A stretch of DNA of 64,000 bases. Source: Nitriliruptor sp040882075 (lineage in GTDB: Bacteria > Actinomycetota > Nitriliruptoria > Nitriliruptorales > Nitriliruptoraceae). The stretch lies in assembly GCF_040882075.1 (NCBI RefSeq), contig NZ_JBBEBZ010000092.1:50519-114518 (forward strand), written 5' to 3'. Numbering within the stretch: the first letter of the stretch is position 1; the number at the start of each line of letters is the position of its first letter. The notes under the pieces were generated by a model that had not been told where the DNA came from, ran no database searches, and saw nothing but the letters and a program-made list of their open reading frames with translations. The position numbers and the translations under genes are program-made. Below, in pieces: positions 33,898 to 43,214 of the stretch.

Positions 33898-34952
33898 ACG
33901 AGCGCTTCACGCTGCTGAAGTTCGGGCTCTTCGCGCTCGTCTGCCTGGCGTTCACCGGGCTGCTCGTGGTCGTGATCGGCAACATCTCCTTCGCGGACCG
34001 CGTCGAGTACGCCGCCACCTTCGAGGACATCGAAGGTCTGCTCGTCAACGACGACGTGAAGATCGCTGGCGTCACCCTCGGTCGCGTCGAGGACATCGCC
34101 CACCAGCCCGGAGGCGCCGTCCACGTCGACTTCTCCCTGGCCGAGGACATCGCGGTCCCCGAGGACTCGACCATCGCGATCCGGTGGCGCAACGTGACGG
34201 GGCTCCGCTACCTCTACGTCGAACCCGGCGAGGGCGCCCCGGTCGACCCTGACCACACCTTCCCGCGCGATCAGACCCGCTCCCCCGCCGACCTCGGCTC
34301 GCTGTTGCAGCGGCTGACACCGTTCATCGACGCCCTCGACCCGTCCCAGCAGAACGAGATCCTCGAGGCGCTGTCGACCGCGCTCGTCGGACGCGAGGGC
34401 GAGGTCCGCGACCTCATCCGTCAGGGTGGCGAACTGACCCAGACGATCGCATCCCGCGACACCGAGATCGAGCGGTTGCTGACGAACTCGGTGACCGTCC
34501 TCGACGCCTACGCGGCGCGTGAGGAGCAGCTGCGGGGGCTCATCGACTCGTTCGCCGAGGTCGCCTCGACGCTGCGTGAACGCAACGACGAGCTCGATTC
34601 AGCGATCATCTCGATCGCCGACGGCCAGGAGGAGCTGCGGCGCCTCGTCGAGGCCAACGACGACGAGATCCGCCTGACGCTCGACGCGCTCGAGGACGTC
34701 ACCGCCGTCCTCAACGCCCAGCACGACGACCTCCAACGCGTGCTCGAGACCTCCCCCCGTGGCCTCGTCGGCTACCACCTGATCTCGCGGACCGGCCAGT
34801 GGTTCAACATCCGTGCCGTCGGCATGTCGGTCGGTGGCGAGGTCATCACCACCGAGCGAGGGGCCGCCAAGCCCAACGCCAGCGGCGGCTCGGACGGCGG
34901 CGGCGCCAGTTCCGACGCCCTCGCGGAGCTCTTCGGCGGAGGGGGTCGCTGA
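33894..34952 (+). CDS. MCE family protein 2
   Basis: 352 residues. N-terminal membrane helix (LLKFGLFALVCLAFTGLLVVVIG), MCE domain VEYAATFEDIEGLLVNDDVKIAG followed by VTLGRVEDI and VTGLRYLYVEPGE, and a long charged coiled-coil region (about 150-280) with heptad leucines and many Glu/Asp/Arg. The C-terminal 40 residues are Gly/Ser-rich and end EALFGGGGR-like. GTG at 33894 overlaps the preceding stop and its own stop overlaps the next ATG. No signal cleavage site is seen, so it stays anchored. Confidence 0.9.
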   Translation: MNERFTLLKFGLFALVCLAFTGLLVVVIGNISFADRVEYAATFEDIEGLLVNDDVKIAGVTLGRVEDIAHQPGGAVHVDFSLAEDIAVPEDSTIAIRWRNVTGLRYLYVEPGEGAPVDPDHTFPRDQTRSPADLGSLLQRLTPFIDALDPSQQNEILEALSTALVGREGEVRDLIRQGGELTQTIASRDTEIERLLTNSVTVLDAYAAREEQLRGLIDSFAEVASTLRERNDELDSAIISIADGQEELRRLVEANDDEIRLTLDALEDVTAVLNAQHDDLQRVLETSPRGLVGYHLISRTGQWFNIRAVGMSVGGEVITTERGAAKPNASGGSDGGGASSDALAELFGGGGR

Positions 34953-36169
34953 TGCTGCTCGAACGCAACCAGGCCGTCATCGGGGTCATCGTCGCGGCGG
35001 TCGTGGCCGCCGGCACCGCCTTCGCGGTGCTCGCCACCGCGGGGTTGTTCGTCGACGGTGAACCCATGCAGGCCGCCTTCACCGACGCGGCCGGCCTCGA
35101 GGACGGCGACTTCGTCTACGTCGGCGGCCACCGGGCGGGCACCGTCACCGGGGTCGAGATCGACGGGGACCACGTGCTCGTCGACTTCACCCTCACGGTG
35201 CCCGAGATGCCCGCCGACTCGATGGCTGCGGTGACCTTGAACACCGCCCTCGGCCGCCGCGGGCTGACCGTCGTGCCCGGCACGTCGTCGCAGATGCTCG
35301 AAGCCGGCAGCCTCATCCCGCTCGACCGCACCACGACCCCGGTGGACCTGCCCGAGCTCGGGGACCGGTCCGCCGAGCTGCTCGGTGAGCTCGACGTGCC
35401 AGCCCTTCGCGAGCTGACCACCGCGCTCGCCGACGTCACCGACGACAGTCGCGAGGACGTCGAAGCCCTCCTCGAGGGTGTCGAAGCGGTGACCACCATC
35501 GTCTCGGACCGCCGCGATGAGATCGAGGACGTCCTCGACCGGGCCACGGTCGTCGTCGACGCCGTCGCCTCCAAGGACACCGAGCTGGTGGCGATCATCG
35601 ACGACTTCGGGTCCGTGCTCGACCGCCTCGTCGACCGCCGTGCCGACATCACCCGGCTCCTGCGTGAGACCTCGCGGACCTCGACCCTCACCGCCGATCT
35701 GGTCGCCGAACGCCGAGCGCAGATCGACCGGGTCGTCGAATCCTTCAGCGAGGACCTCGCGGTGATCGACCGCCACCAGGTCGACCTCGCGCACACCCTG
35801 ACCTACCTCGCGTCCGGGCTCGATGGCTTCTCGTCGATCGGCTACTCCGGTGGCGCCGCCCAGGTCGACAACCCGAGCTGGGGCAACGTCTTCGCCACCA
35901 ACCTCGGCAGCATCGGCATCGGCTCGCTCCTCGAGTGTGGCGGCGCGCTCGACCAGCTCTTCACCGAGGTGCTCGCACCGGACCCACGCTGTGGTGAGGA
36001 GGGCGTCCCGTCCCAGGGCTCGGAGGACGGACCGCCAGCCGACGACGGCGGCCAGGACCAGGGCGGTCCCGCGCCGCTCATCGGGGACCTCGGCCGCGGG
36101 CTGACCGGTACCGACGCCGTCAGCCGCTTCCTCGGCGTCCCCACCACGCTCCAGGGAGGTGGCCAGTGA
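34952..36169 (+). CDS. MCE family protein 3
   Basis: 405 residues. Membrane anchor IGVIVAAVVAAGTAFAVLA, MCE domain MQAAFTDAAGLEDGDFVYVGG with HRAGTVTGVEI and a GRRGLTVVPG end, a long coiled coil rich in D/E/R (about 130-270), and an acidic Gly/Pro linker region with two cysteine pairs (LLECGGALDQ and DPRCGEEG). ATG at 34952 overlaps the previous stop (TGATG). Like its neighbours it should sit in a hetero-hexamer of six different MCE subunits. Confidence 0.9.
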   Translation: MLLERNQAVIGVIVAAVVAAGTAFAVLATAGLFVDGEPMQAAFTDAAGLEDGDFVYVGGHRAGTVTGVEIDGDHVLVDFTLTVPEMPADSMAAVTLNTALGRRGLTVVPGTSSQMLEAGSLIPLDRTTTPVDLPELGDRSAELLGELDVPALRELTTALADVTDDSREDVEALLEGVEAVTTIVSDRRDEIEDVLDRATVVVDAVASKDTELVAIIDDFGSVLDRLVDRRADITRLLRETSRTSTLTADLVAERRAQIDRVVESFSEDLAVIDRHQVDLAHTLTYLASGLDGFSSIGYSGGAAQVDNPSWGNVFATNLGSIGIGSLLECGGALDQLFTEVLAPDPRCGEEGVPSQGSEDGPPADDGGQDQGGPAPLIGDLGRGLTGTDAVSRFLGVPTTLQGGGQ

Positions 36170-37464
36170 TGACCACCGGACCCCGGCGACGCACCATCGC
36201 GGCGCTGCTCGTCCTCGCGCTCGCCACGTCGGCGTGTGGGATCTTCGGCAACAACGGCGCCTACACCGTGAGCGCCGAACTGACCCGCTCGTTCAACCTC
36301 TTCCCGGGCTCCCCCGTCAAGGTGCTCGGGGTGAACGTCGGCCAGATCACCGACATCGTCGTCCCCGACGGGGCCGAGGTGGTCGAGGTCATCATGCGTA
36401 TCGACGGGGACGTCGACCTGCCCGCGGACTCGTCCGCGACGGTGGTCCCCGCCTCGCTGCTCGGCGAGCGCTACGTGCAGCTGCAGGCCTACACCGACGG
36501 CCCCCGGATGGCGGCGGACACCGTCATCCCGGTCGAGCGGACCCTCGTGCCCTTCGAGTTCGACGAGGTGCTGACCGGCCTCGAGAACTTCGTGGGGGGC
36601 CTCGAGGGGCCCGAGGTCGCCCGGTTCGTGACCAACCTGGCCGACACCCTCGATGGCCAGGGTGCCCAGCTCGGCCGCACCATCGACTCGGCCAGCGACG
36701 CGATCGGCGTGCTGCGCGACAACGATCAGGAGCTGATCGATCTCGCGGCACGGCTCGCCGACCTCAACCAGACCCTGTCGTCCCGGGATCAGGAGCTCGC
36801 GGCGATCCTCCAGGACTTCGACACCGTCGCCGCCTCGCTGGTCAACGACCGGGGCGACATCGACGCGGCGTTGACGGGGCTCGTGCGGGTGACCGCCGAG
36901 CTCGATGGGCTGCTCGCCGTCAACCGCACCCGCCTCGAGGACGACATCGCGGTCCTCACCCGCGTCGGGCGGACCGTCCAACGCAACCTGGACAACGTCT
37001 CGAACGCCATCCTGTCGTCGGCCGAGCTGTTCCGGCACGCGGAACGGGTCGTCGACCGCGAGCGCGGGTACCTGCCCCTGCAGGACCAGCTGTTCGCGCT
37101 CGGTGAGCCGCTGACCGAGGGGATCATCTTCCGCATCGGGGGCCTGTGCCTGCAAGCCGGCCTGCCGGGGGACCTGTGCGAGAACGCGGTCATCGCCGAC
37201 CTGCTCGGCGGCGTCGTCTGCGCCGCGCCGATCGTCCCCTGCCGTGGTGACGCCGTCCCGATCGAGGAAGCGCTGCTGAACCTCGCGACCGCCTCGCCCG
37301 AGCTCGGTGAGGTCGTGATCGGTGAGATGCTCGAGAACCAGCAGGACGGCTCCGACGCCCCGAGCGACGCCGGTGGACCCGCGCCATCCGACGAGGATGC
37401 GCCCTCCGACGACGCCGGCTTGCTCGATGGACTCGGCGGGCTGACCGGCGGAGGTGACCGGTGA
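36166..37464 (+). CDS. MCE family lipoprotein 4
   Basis: 432 residues. It has a lipoprotein signal in place of the simple anchor: RRRTIAALLVLALATSACGIFG with lipobox ATSAC, so the mature N-terminal Cys is lipidated. MCE domain YTVSAELTRSFNLFPGSPVKV with LGVNVGQITDIV, then a long coiled coil and a helical region with four Cys (GGLCLQAG, GDLCENA, GVVCAAPIVPC). The tail is Ser/Asp/Pro-rich. In mycobacterial clusters only MceE is a lipoprotein. GTG at 36166 overlaps the previous stop; ATG at 36169 is an equal choice. Confidence 0.9.
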   Translation: MMTTGPRRRTIAALLVLALATSACGIFGNNGAYTVSAELTRSFNLFPGSPVKVLGVNVGQITDIVVPDGAEVVEVIMRIDGDVDLPADSSATVVPASLLGERYVQLQAYTDGPRMAADTVIPVERTLVPFEFDEVLTGLENFVGGLEGPEVARFVTNLADTLDGQGAQLGRTIDSASDAIGVLRDNDQELIDLAARLADLNQTLSSRDQELAAILQDFDTVAASLVNDRGDIDAALTGLVRVTAELDGLLAVNRTRLEDDIAVLTRVGRTVQRNLDNVSNAILSSAELFRHAERVVDRERGYLPLQDQLFALGEPLTEGIIFRIGGLCLQAGLPGDLCENAVIADLLGGVVCAAPIVPCRGDAVPIEEALLNLATASPELGEVVIGEMLENQQDGSDAPSDAGGPAPSDEDAPSDDAGLLDGLGGLTGGGDR

Positions 37465-38564
37465 ACACCTCCACGCGCACCTCACGTCGACGTCGGTGGT
37501 CGATCATGGCTCCCGTCGTCGCGCTGGCGACCCTCCTGGCGGCCTGCTCGCCCGCCGGGTCGGACCCCATCACCCTGACCGCGACCTTCGACGATGTCGG
37601 TGGCCTCGTCACCGACGCCCACGTCCGCGCCGGTGACGTTCCCGTCGGCGTCATCAAGGGCATCGAGCTGACCGACGACATGCGTGCCGAGGTCACCATG
37701 GAGGTCCAGAACGACCTCGGTCTGCCCGATGGCACCGAAGCCGTCCTCGGCCGCACCGCCCTGCTCGGCGAGATGTTCATCGACCTGCGCCCCATCGAGG
37801 ACGGCGGGTCGCTGCAGGACGGCGACGTGATCGAGGACACGCGCGTCGTGACCGAGTTCGAGGAGCTGGTCGCCTCCGGTGACAACGCGCTCTCGGTCAT
37901 CGCGTCCGATCAGCTCGCCGCAGCGGTCGAGACCGGTGCCATCGCCTTCGGTGGACGCGGCGGGTTGCTCGGCCGCTTCATCGACGACGTCAACGGCTTC
38001 GTCGGCACCTACAACGACAGCTCCGATGACCTGCTCGCGCTGATCGACTCGCTCGACGGCCTCGCCGCGGCGATGGCCCCCGATGCGGAGGTCAACGCCG
38101 GATCCCTGGCCGTCCTCGAGCGAGCGTCGCAGGTGCTCGAGGAGGAGGACGACCGCCTCCTCGACGCGCTCGCCGACCTCGACGAGCTGTCCACGGTCGG
38201 CAGCCGCATCCTGCGCGACCACCGCTCCGAGATCGACGACTCCATCCGGACCCTGCGGATCGTGCTCGCCCAGCTCACGCGCGTCGACGGTGCACTCAGC
38301 AACGTCCTGACGTGGTTGCCGCGTCACAACCTGCACGTCCCGAACGGCGTGGTCCTCGAGCAGGGCTCGGGGAGCCACTTCGGGCAGGTCTGGCTCGATT
38401 TCATCGTCTGCGGCGTCAACGACGATCCGAACAACCCGGCCGAGTCCTGCGACCTGCAGCACCCGGAGCCGGGCGAACCGATCGACAAGTCCCCGCGCAG
38501 CGAGGAGTGCTACGACGACCTCGAGGTGTGCCGCCAGGAGACCGACGAAGCGAACGCCCGATGA
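37461..38564 (+). CDS. MCE family lipoprotein 5
   Basis: 367 residues, a second lipoprotein with a Tat-like positive start (STRTSRRRRWSIMAPVVALATLLAACSP, cut at lipobox LLAAC; two segments quoted together here are 28 residues so only landmarks matter: RRRRW and LLAAC). MCE domain ITLTATFDDVGGLVTDAHVR with GDVPVGVIKGIEL and a GEMFIDLRP end; coiled coil to about 260; then a C-terminal domain with several Cys (FIVCGVND, ESCDLQHP, EECYDDLEVC). GTG at 37461 overlaps the previous stop. Position matches MceE. Confidence 0.9.
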   Translation: MNTSTRTSRRRRWSIMAPVVALATLLAACSPAGSDPITLTATFDDVGGLVTDAHVRAGDVPVGVIKGIELTDDMRAEVTMEVQNDLGLPDGTEAVLGRTALLGEMFIDLRPIEDGGSLQDGDVIEDTRVVTEFEELVASGDNALSVIASDQLAAAVETGAIAFGGRGGLLGRFIDDVNGFVGTYNDSSDDLLALIDSLDGLAAAMAPDAEVNAGSLAVLERASQVLEEEDDRLLDALADLDELSTVGSRILRDHRSEIDDSIRTLRIVLAQLTRVDGALSNVLTWLPRHNLHVPNGVVLEQGSGSHFGQVWLDFIVCGVNDDPNNPAESCDLQHPEPGEPIDKSPRSEECYDDLEVCRQETDEANAR

Positions 38565-38589
38565 CCGGTGACGTGCGGGAGGGTGGATC

Positions 38590-40041
38590 GTGAGAGGGCT
38601 ATCGGCACGCGTCTCGACCAACGTCCTCGTGGTCGTCGGCCTGAGCATCCTGCTCGTCGCCGGTGCGTTCGCGACCTACGCCAGCGGCGTGGTGTTCGAC
38701 GACAGCTACCCGCTCCGGGTGGCGCTGCCCGAGGCGGGCGGCATCCTGCCGGACCAGCAGGTCACCGTCATGGGCCGTGCGGTCGGGCAGGTGGATGACG
38801 TCGAGGTGACCGAGAACGGGGTGCTGCTCAGCCTGAGCATCCAGGGCGACCAGCAGATCCCCGACCCCGCACGGACCACGGTGCTACGTCGCTCCCCCAT
38901 CGGTGAGCAGGCCATCGACCTGGCCCCGACGGAGGCCGACTGGACCGCGGCGGAGCCGGACTCGGAGGTCACCACCGAGGACATCACCATCGCTCCGGAG
39001 GTCGCCGGGCTGCTCGAGGAGACCGTCGAGCTGTTCTCGGCGCTCGAGGTCGACGACGTCACCATCGTGGTCGAGGAGCTCGCGCTCGCGCTCGACGGGC
39101 GCGGCGAACGACTGCGCCGGCTCGGTCGCGACAGCCTCGACCTGCAGCGCACGTTGGTCGGCGGTATCCCCGAGTTCGAGCGCCTGCTCGACGCCTCGGA
39201 GGCCACGCTCGCGGTCCTCCAAGAGCAGCGGGACACGCTGCGCTCCGCCATCCGCAACGGCGCGGACCTGACCGAGGTGTTCGCCGAGCAGCGACCGAAC
39301 GTCGACGCGTTGCTCGACAACGCCACCCCGGCGCTCGACCAGCTCGACGCGTTCGTGCTGAACACCCGGCCGAACCTCGGCTGCCTCATGGGCGACCTGA
39401 CGTCGCTGAACGACCTGCTGCTCGGACCGTCGACCTACGACGGCGCCAACGGACCGGGTCTGTACTCCTCCAAGCTCGACGAGTTCGAGCGCGGGCTCGT
39501 GCTCCACCGCTTCTTCTTCCAGCAGGGTTTCGCCCTCTTCGCGCAGCCGGACAGCAACACCGGGCTGCTCTGGCTCCGCGTCCAGCTCGTCGGCGACGAG
39601 CCGATGACGGCCGAGTTCTACCCCGAGTTCCGCCCGACGTACGCCACCACCCCTGGTGCCGCGTGTGTCAGCGAGGAGTTCGGCCGCGGCACCGACGCCG
39701 TCCGTCAACCGGGTGTGCAGGACGCCCACCCCACCTCACCAGGGATCGACTACGCGCCCCGCGTCGCCGCGTCCAACCCCCGGGTGGACCCGGACGGCAG
39801 CAGCTCGCGCCGCGAGGGTGACGAGGTGTCGCCCGTCCCCGCCTCCTCCGACCGTCCGGTGGGCGGGACCACGGTCGAGGGTCAAGACGGGTCGACCGAG
39901 CTCGTGGCCCGCGGCGACGACGACCTCGCACGCACGGGGACCCACATCGGCATCCTCATCGCGACGGGGATCGCCCTCATCGGCCTGCCTCTGCTTGGCT
40001 GGGCCGGCTGGCGGCTCCGCCGACGTGGGAGCGACACCTGA
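38590..40041 (+). CDS. MCE family protein 6 with C-terminal LARTG sorting-like tail
   Basis: 483 residues. N-terminal anchor NVLVVVGLSILLVAGAFATY, MCE domain YPLRVALPEAGGILPDQQVT with MGRAVGQVDDVEV, coiled coil, and a C-terminal domain. Unlike usual MceF proteins it ends with a Pro/Ser/Thr-rich linker, then LARTG (446-450), a hydrophobic helix IGILIATGIALIGLPLLGW and the basic end WRLRRRGSDT: the layout of a cell-wall sorting signal of the LAXTG type used by class E sortases. With an uncleaved N-terminal anchor this would give two membrane attachments or a covalent wall link. GTG at 38590 follows GGAGGGTGGATC; it is 25 bases after the previous stop. Its stop overlaps the next start. Confidence 0.88.
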   Translation: MRGLSARVSTNVLVVVGLSILLVAGAFATYASGVVFDDSYPLRVALPEAGGILPDQQVTVMGRAVGQVDDVEVTENGVLLSLSIQGDQQIPDPARTTVLRRSPIGEQAIDLAPTEADWTAAEPDSEVTTEDITIAPEVAGLLEETVELFSALEVDDVTIVVEELALALDGRGERLRRLGRDSLDLQRTLVGGIPEFERLLDASEATLAVLQEQRDTLRSAIRNGADLTEVFAEQRPNVDALLDNATPALDQLDAFVLNTRPNLGCLMGDLTSLNDLLLGPSTYDGANGPGLYSSKLDEFERGLVLHRFFFQQGFALFAQPDSNTGLLWLRVQLVGDEPMTAEFYPEFRPTYATTPGAACVSEEFGRGTDAVRQPGVQDAHPTSPGIDYAPRVAASNPRVDPDGSSSRREGDEVSPVPASSDRPVGGTTVEGQDGSTELVARGDDDLARTGTHIGILIATGIALIGLPLLGWAGWRLRRRGSDT

Positions 40042-40715
40042 TGGTGCAGGACGGCAGCACGACCGAGGCCCTCGACGCTCCGGGTGGCCCGGACGCCCCC
40101 GCTCCCGGGGATGACCTCGCCCCCGCGATGGGCGACGCTCGCCGCGGGTCGATGCTGCCCTGGATCATCGCTGCGATCGCCACGCTGGCCGCCATCGCGG
40201 CCGTGGTGTGGGCGGTGCTGACCATCCAGGAGGCGGACGCGCGGACCGCCGAGCTCGAACGCATCGAGACCGCAGCGGGCAGCTTCGCGCTCGAGCTGAC
40301 CACCTGGGACGCCTCCGACGGGATGGCCGACACCCGCGAGTCGCTGCGTGCTGCCGGGACCGAGACCTTCGCCACGGACGTCGACCAGCTCTTCGGCGGC
40401 ACCGATGACCTCGCCACGCTCGAGGAGATCGGCGCTCGCTCGCGGGGCGAGGTCGAGGACGTCCTCGTCCAGTCGCTCGACGGGGATCAGGCCGTCGCGC
40501 TGGCCGTCGTGGTCCAGGAGGTGACGACCGACATCACCGAGGGCACCGAGGTGTCGCTCCGGTACGCCCGGCTCGGGCTGGTCGACGACGGAGGCGAGTG
40601 GCGTATCGACTCCGTCGAGCTCGTGGTCGACGCCCTGCAGGAGACCGCCGACCGCACCGACGTGGTACCGCCGTCGGACGCCGGCGCCACCGTCGACGGA
40701 GAGGACGAGGGGTGA
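40041..40715 (+). CDS. Mce-associated membrane protein
   Basis: 224 residues: a disordered acidic N-terminus (about 35 residues), one transmembrane helix (WIIAAIATLAAIAAVVWAVL), a short coiled coil, then a soluble NTF2-like cone domain ending with VSLRYARLGLVDDGGEWRIDSVEL. This layout is that of Mas proteins that follow mce genes in actinobacteria and stabilise the complex. ATG at 40041 overlaps the last MCE stop (TGATG). Its own stop overlaps the next GTG. Confidence 0.85.
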   Translation: MVQDGSTTEALDAPGGPDAPAPGDDLAPAMGDARRGSMLPWIIAAIATLAAIAAVVWAVLTIQEADARTAELERIETAAGSFALELTTWDASDGMADTRESLRAAGTETFATDVDQLFGGTDDLATLEEIGARSRGEVEDVLVQSLDGDQAVALAVVVQEVTTDITEGTEVSLRYARLGLVDDGGEWRIDSVELVVDALQETADRTDVVPPSDAGATVDGEDEG

Positions 40716-41533
40716 GCTACAGCCACGTGCTGGTCGGGACCGACGGGTCCGCCACGGCGGGTCGCGCCGTCGAGGTCGCCGCACGCGTCGCATCGGGCGT
40801 GGGCGCTCCCCTCGTGGTCATCACCGCCTGGCAGCGCCACCAGAGCGATCCCCCGGCGCTGTCCGAGGAAGCGAAGTTCCCGGGTGGCAGCGCCGCGGCG
40901 ATGGACGCGCAGTGGGCGATCGAGACCACCTCCGACGCCGCCGGGACCGCCAGGCGCCTCGAGGTCGAGGACGTCCGGCAGATCCAGGCCATCGGCGCCC
41001 CGGTCGAGTCTCTGCTCGAGTCGGCTGGCACCCACCCCGACGGGCTGCTGGTGGTGGGGACCGTGGGGTTGACCCACCGCTCCGAGCGGCTGGTCGGCAA
41101 CGTCCCCCACCAGCTCACCCACCACTCCCCCGTCGACCTGCTGCTGTGCACGCAGCGCGACACGGGGTGGGAACGGATCGCGCTCGCGACCGACGGGTCG
41201 CGGACCGCGGCACGCGCGGTGGAACGGGGTCTCGCCCTCGCCGACGCCATCGGCGCCGAGGCCACCCTCGTGACCGTCGCGCGCACGCAGGAGCGCGGGG
41301 AGGCCGTCCTCGACGACGCGGCGTCCCGAACCGAGGGACTCGCGGACCGACCGCGTCAGGTGATCGTCGACGGTGACGCCGTCAGCGGCCTCACCCGCGG
41401 TGGGCGGGACTACGACCTGCTCGTCATCGGTAACAAGGGCATGAGCGGACCCTCGCGCCTGCTCGGCTCGGTCTCCAACCGCATCACCCACGAGGTCCCG
41501 ACGGACCTCCTGCTGGTCAACACCACCCGCTGA
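40712..41533 (+). CDS. Universal stress protein with two Usp domains
   Basis: 273 residues with two UspA domains in tandem. The first begins SYSHVLVGTDGSATAGRAVEVAARV and ends with GTVGLTHRSERLVGN (an altered loop); the second begins ERIALATDGSRTAARAVERG and has the ATP-binding pattern G-2x-G-8x-G-S in GNKGMSGPSRLLGSVS. The second domain therefore probably binds ATP; the first may not. It is embedded in the MCE operon between the membrane protein and the ATPase, GTGA-coupled upstream, which suggests a regulatory link to lipid uptake (inference). Confidence 0.9.
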   Translation: MSYSHVLVGTDGSATAGRAVEVAARVASGVGAPLVVITAWQRHQSDPPALSEEAKFPGGSAAAMDAQWAIETTSDAAGTARRLEVEDVRQIQAIGAPVESLLESAGTHPDGLLVVGTVGLTHRSERLVGNVPHQLTHHSPVDLLLCTQRDTGWERIALATDGSRTAARAVERGLALADAIGAEATLVTVARTQERGEAVLDDAASRTEGLADRPRQVIVDGDAVSGLTRGGRDYDLLVIGNKGMSGPSRLLGSVSNRITHEVPTDLLLVNTTR

Positions 41534-41546
41534 GCGGAGGCTCCAC

Positions 41547-42467
41547 GTGAGCGAGGTCGTCAACTACGTCTCGAACTTCGAACCGGTCGGTGCCGGGATC
41601 GGCTTCGGTGGCAACCACCTGCACGGGCCGCCGGACGACTACGACAAGCTCGACGACCCGGTCTACCCGGGCAACACCGTCATCGATGATCCGGTCATCT
41701 CCGTGCGCAACCTGAGCAAGTCGTTCGGGAAGAACCAGGTCCTCGAGGACATCTCGATCGACTTCCCGCGCGGGAAGATCACCACGGTCATCGGCCCGTC
41801 CGGCACCGGCAAGTCGGTGTTCATGCGCAACCTCATCGGCCTGCTCACCCCCGACAGCGGTGAGGTCTGGGTCGGCGATGAGAACATCCCGACGCTCAGC
41901 CGCAAGCGCCTGCTCGAGGTCCGTAAGAAGTTCGGCGTGCTGTTCCAGGACGGCGCGCTGTTCGGGTCGATGACGGTGTACGACAACGCCGCGTTCCCCC
42001 TGCGTGAGCACACCAGCAAGGGTGAGAAGGAGATCCGCTCCATCGTCATGGAGAAGCTCGAGCTGGTGGGGCTCGAGGGTGCCGGGGACATGATGCCGGA
42101 CGAGATCTCGGGTGGGATGCGCAAGCGCTGCGGGTTGGCCCGGGCCCTCGTCATGGAACCCGAGATCCTGCTCTTCGACGAACCGGACTCGGGGCTCGAC
42201 CCGGTGCGTACCGCCTACCTCAACGACCTCGCCAAGGACATCGTCGCCGAGATCGGGTCGACGATCATCATCGTCACCCACCACATCCCGTCGGCGCAGC
42301 AGGTCGCCGACTACGTGGGGATGCTGTTCCGGCGCAACCTCGTCGCGTTCGGCAAGGTCGAGGACATGTTCAACTCCTGGTACGCGCCGTGCCAGCAGTT
42401 CCTGCACGGGATCACCGAGGGACCGATCGGTATGTCGGAGGAACGCGACCGTCCCGAGCTGCTCTGA
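41547..42467 (+). CDS. MlaF-like ATP-binding protein of the MCE transporter
   Basis: 306 residues, the cytoplasmic ATPase that powers the importer. Walker A GPSGTGKS (83-90), Q-loop GVLFQDGALFGSMTVYDN, signature ISGGMRKRCGLARAL, Walker B ILLFDEPDSGLDP, H-loop VTHHIPSAQQV. The ISGGM signature and QDGALF are typical of MlaF/Mkl ATPases. The first 45 residues (rich in Gly, Asp, Pro) are an extension not found in short MlaF proteins. In mycobacteria the Mkl ATPase is usually encoded away from mce genes; here it closes the operon. GTG at 41547, 13 bases after uspA. Confidence 0.94.
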   Translation: MSEVVNYVSNFEPVGAGIGFGGNHLHGPPDDYDKLDDPVYPGNTVIDDPVISVRNLSKSFGKNQVLEDISIDFPRGKITTVIGPSGTGKSVFMRNLIGLLTPDSGEVWVGDENIPTLSRKRLLEVRKKFGVLFQDGALFGSMTVYDNAAFPLREHTSKGEKEIRSIVMEKLELVGLEGAGDMMPDEISGGMRKRCGLARALVMEPEILLFDEPDSGLDPVRTAYLNDLAKDIVAEIGSTIIIVTHHIPSAQQVADYVGMLFRRNLVAFGKVEDMFNSWYAPCQQFLHGITEGPIGMSEERDRPELL

Positions 42468-42614
42468 CACGCACCGACCGCACGATCGGATGCCGGTCTG
42501 AGTCGCCCTGACGCACGGGCGCTTGCCTACCGGAGGCCATCGCTACCATCGGCCGCCCGTCCACCGGCGGGCACCGTCCCCGAGTCGCCCACGCGAGGCG
42601 AGGAAGGCCCCACC

Positions 42615-43184
42615 GTGGCCGACGATCTCGAGCAGCTCATCGGCCAGTCGCGCCGCGCGACCGACCGTCTCTTCGAACAGCGCATCCTGTTCATGAACGG
42701 TCCGGTCGAGGACGACTCCTCGGACCGCCTCATCGCGCAGCTGCTGGCGCTCGACGCGGACGGGCACGACGACATCACGATGTACATCAACTCCCCCGGC
42801 GGGATCATCACCGGGATGTTCGCGATCTTCGACACCATCCAGCTGCTCAAGAGCGACGTGAACGTGCGCTGCATCGGCCTGGCCGCGTCCGCCGCTGCCT
42901 TCCTGTTGTGCACCGGCACGGGCACGCGCTCGGCCACCCAGAACGCCCGGATCATGATCCACCAGCCGCTCGGCGGCGCCCGGGGCACGGCCAAGGACAT
43001 CGAGATCCAGGCCAAGAACATCGTCTGGATGCGCGAGCGCATCAACGAGATCATGGCCGCGCGCACCGGCAAGAGCGTCGAGCAGATCGCCGAGGACACC
43101 GACCGCGACTTCTGGATGACCGGCGAGGAGGCCGTCGAGTACGGGCTCATCGACGAGGTCGTCGAAAGCAGCCGCGGCGTCTGA
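42615..43184 (+). CDS. clpP: ClpP-like serine protease subunit
   Basis: 189 residues. Barrel-forming peptidase of the ClpP family with Ser92 (GLAASAAAFLL), His116 (MIHQP) and Asp165 (DTDRDFWM), spaced like the E. coli triad, and the substrate-loop SPGGIITGMFAIFDTI. It lacks a long propeptide. The nucleophile region AASAAAFLL differs from the standard AASMGAFLL, a variant seen in extra actinobacterial ClpP paralogues. It stands alone, with no clpX or second clpP beside it. GTG start after GAGGCGAGGAAGG. Upstream TTGCCT (42523) and TACCAT (42544) could be a weak promoter. Confidence 0.92.
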   Translation: MADDLEQLIGQSRRATDRLFEQRILFMNGPVEDDSSDRLIAQLLALDADGHDDITMYINSPGGIITGMFAIFDTIQLLKSDVNVRCIGLAASAAAFLLCTGTGTRSATQNARIMIHQPLGGARGTAKDIEIQAKNIVWMRERINEIMAARTGKSVEQIAEDTDRDFWMTGEEAVEYGLIDEVVESSRGV

Positions 43185-43214
43185 TTCCGCTGGGACGCCG
43201 GGGCGTCGTCCGCG

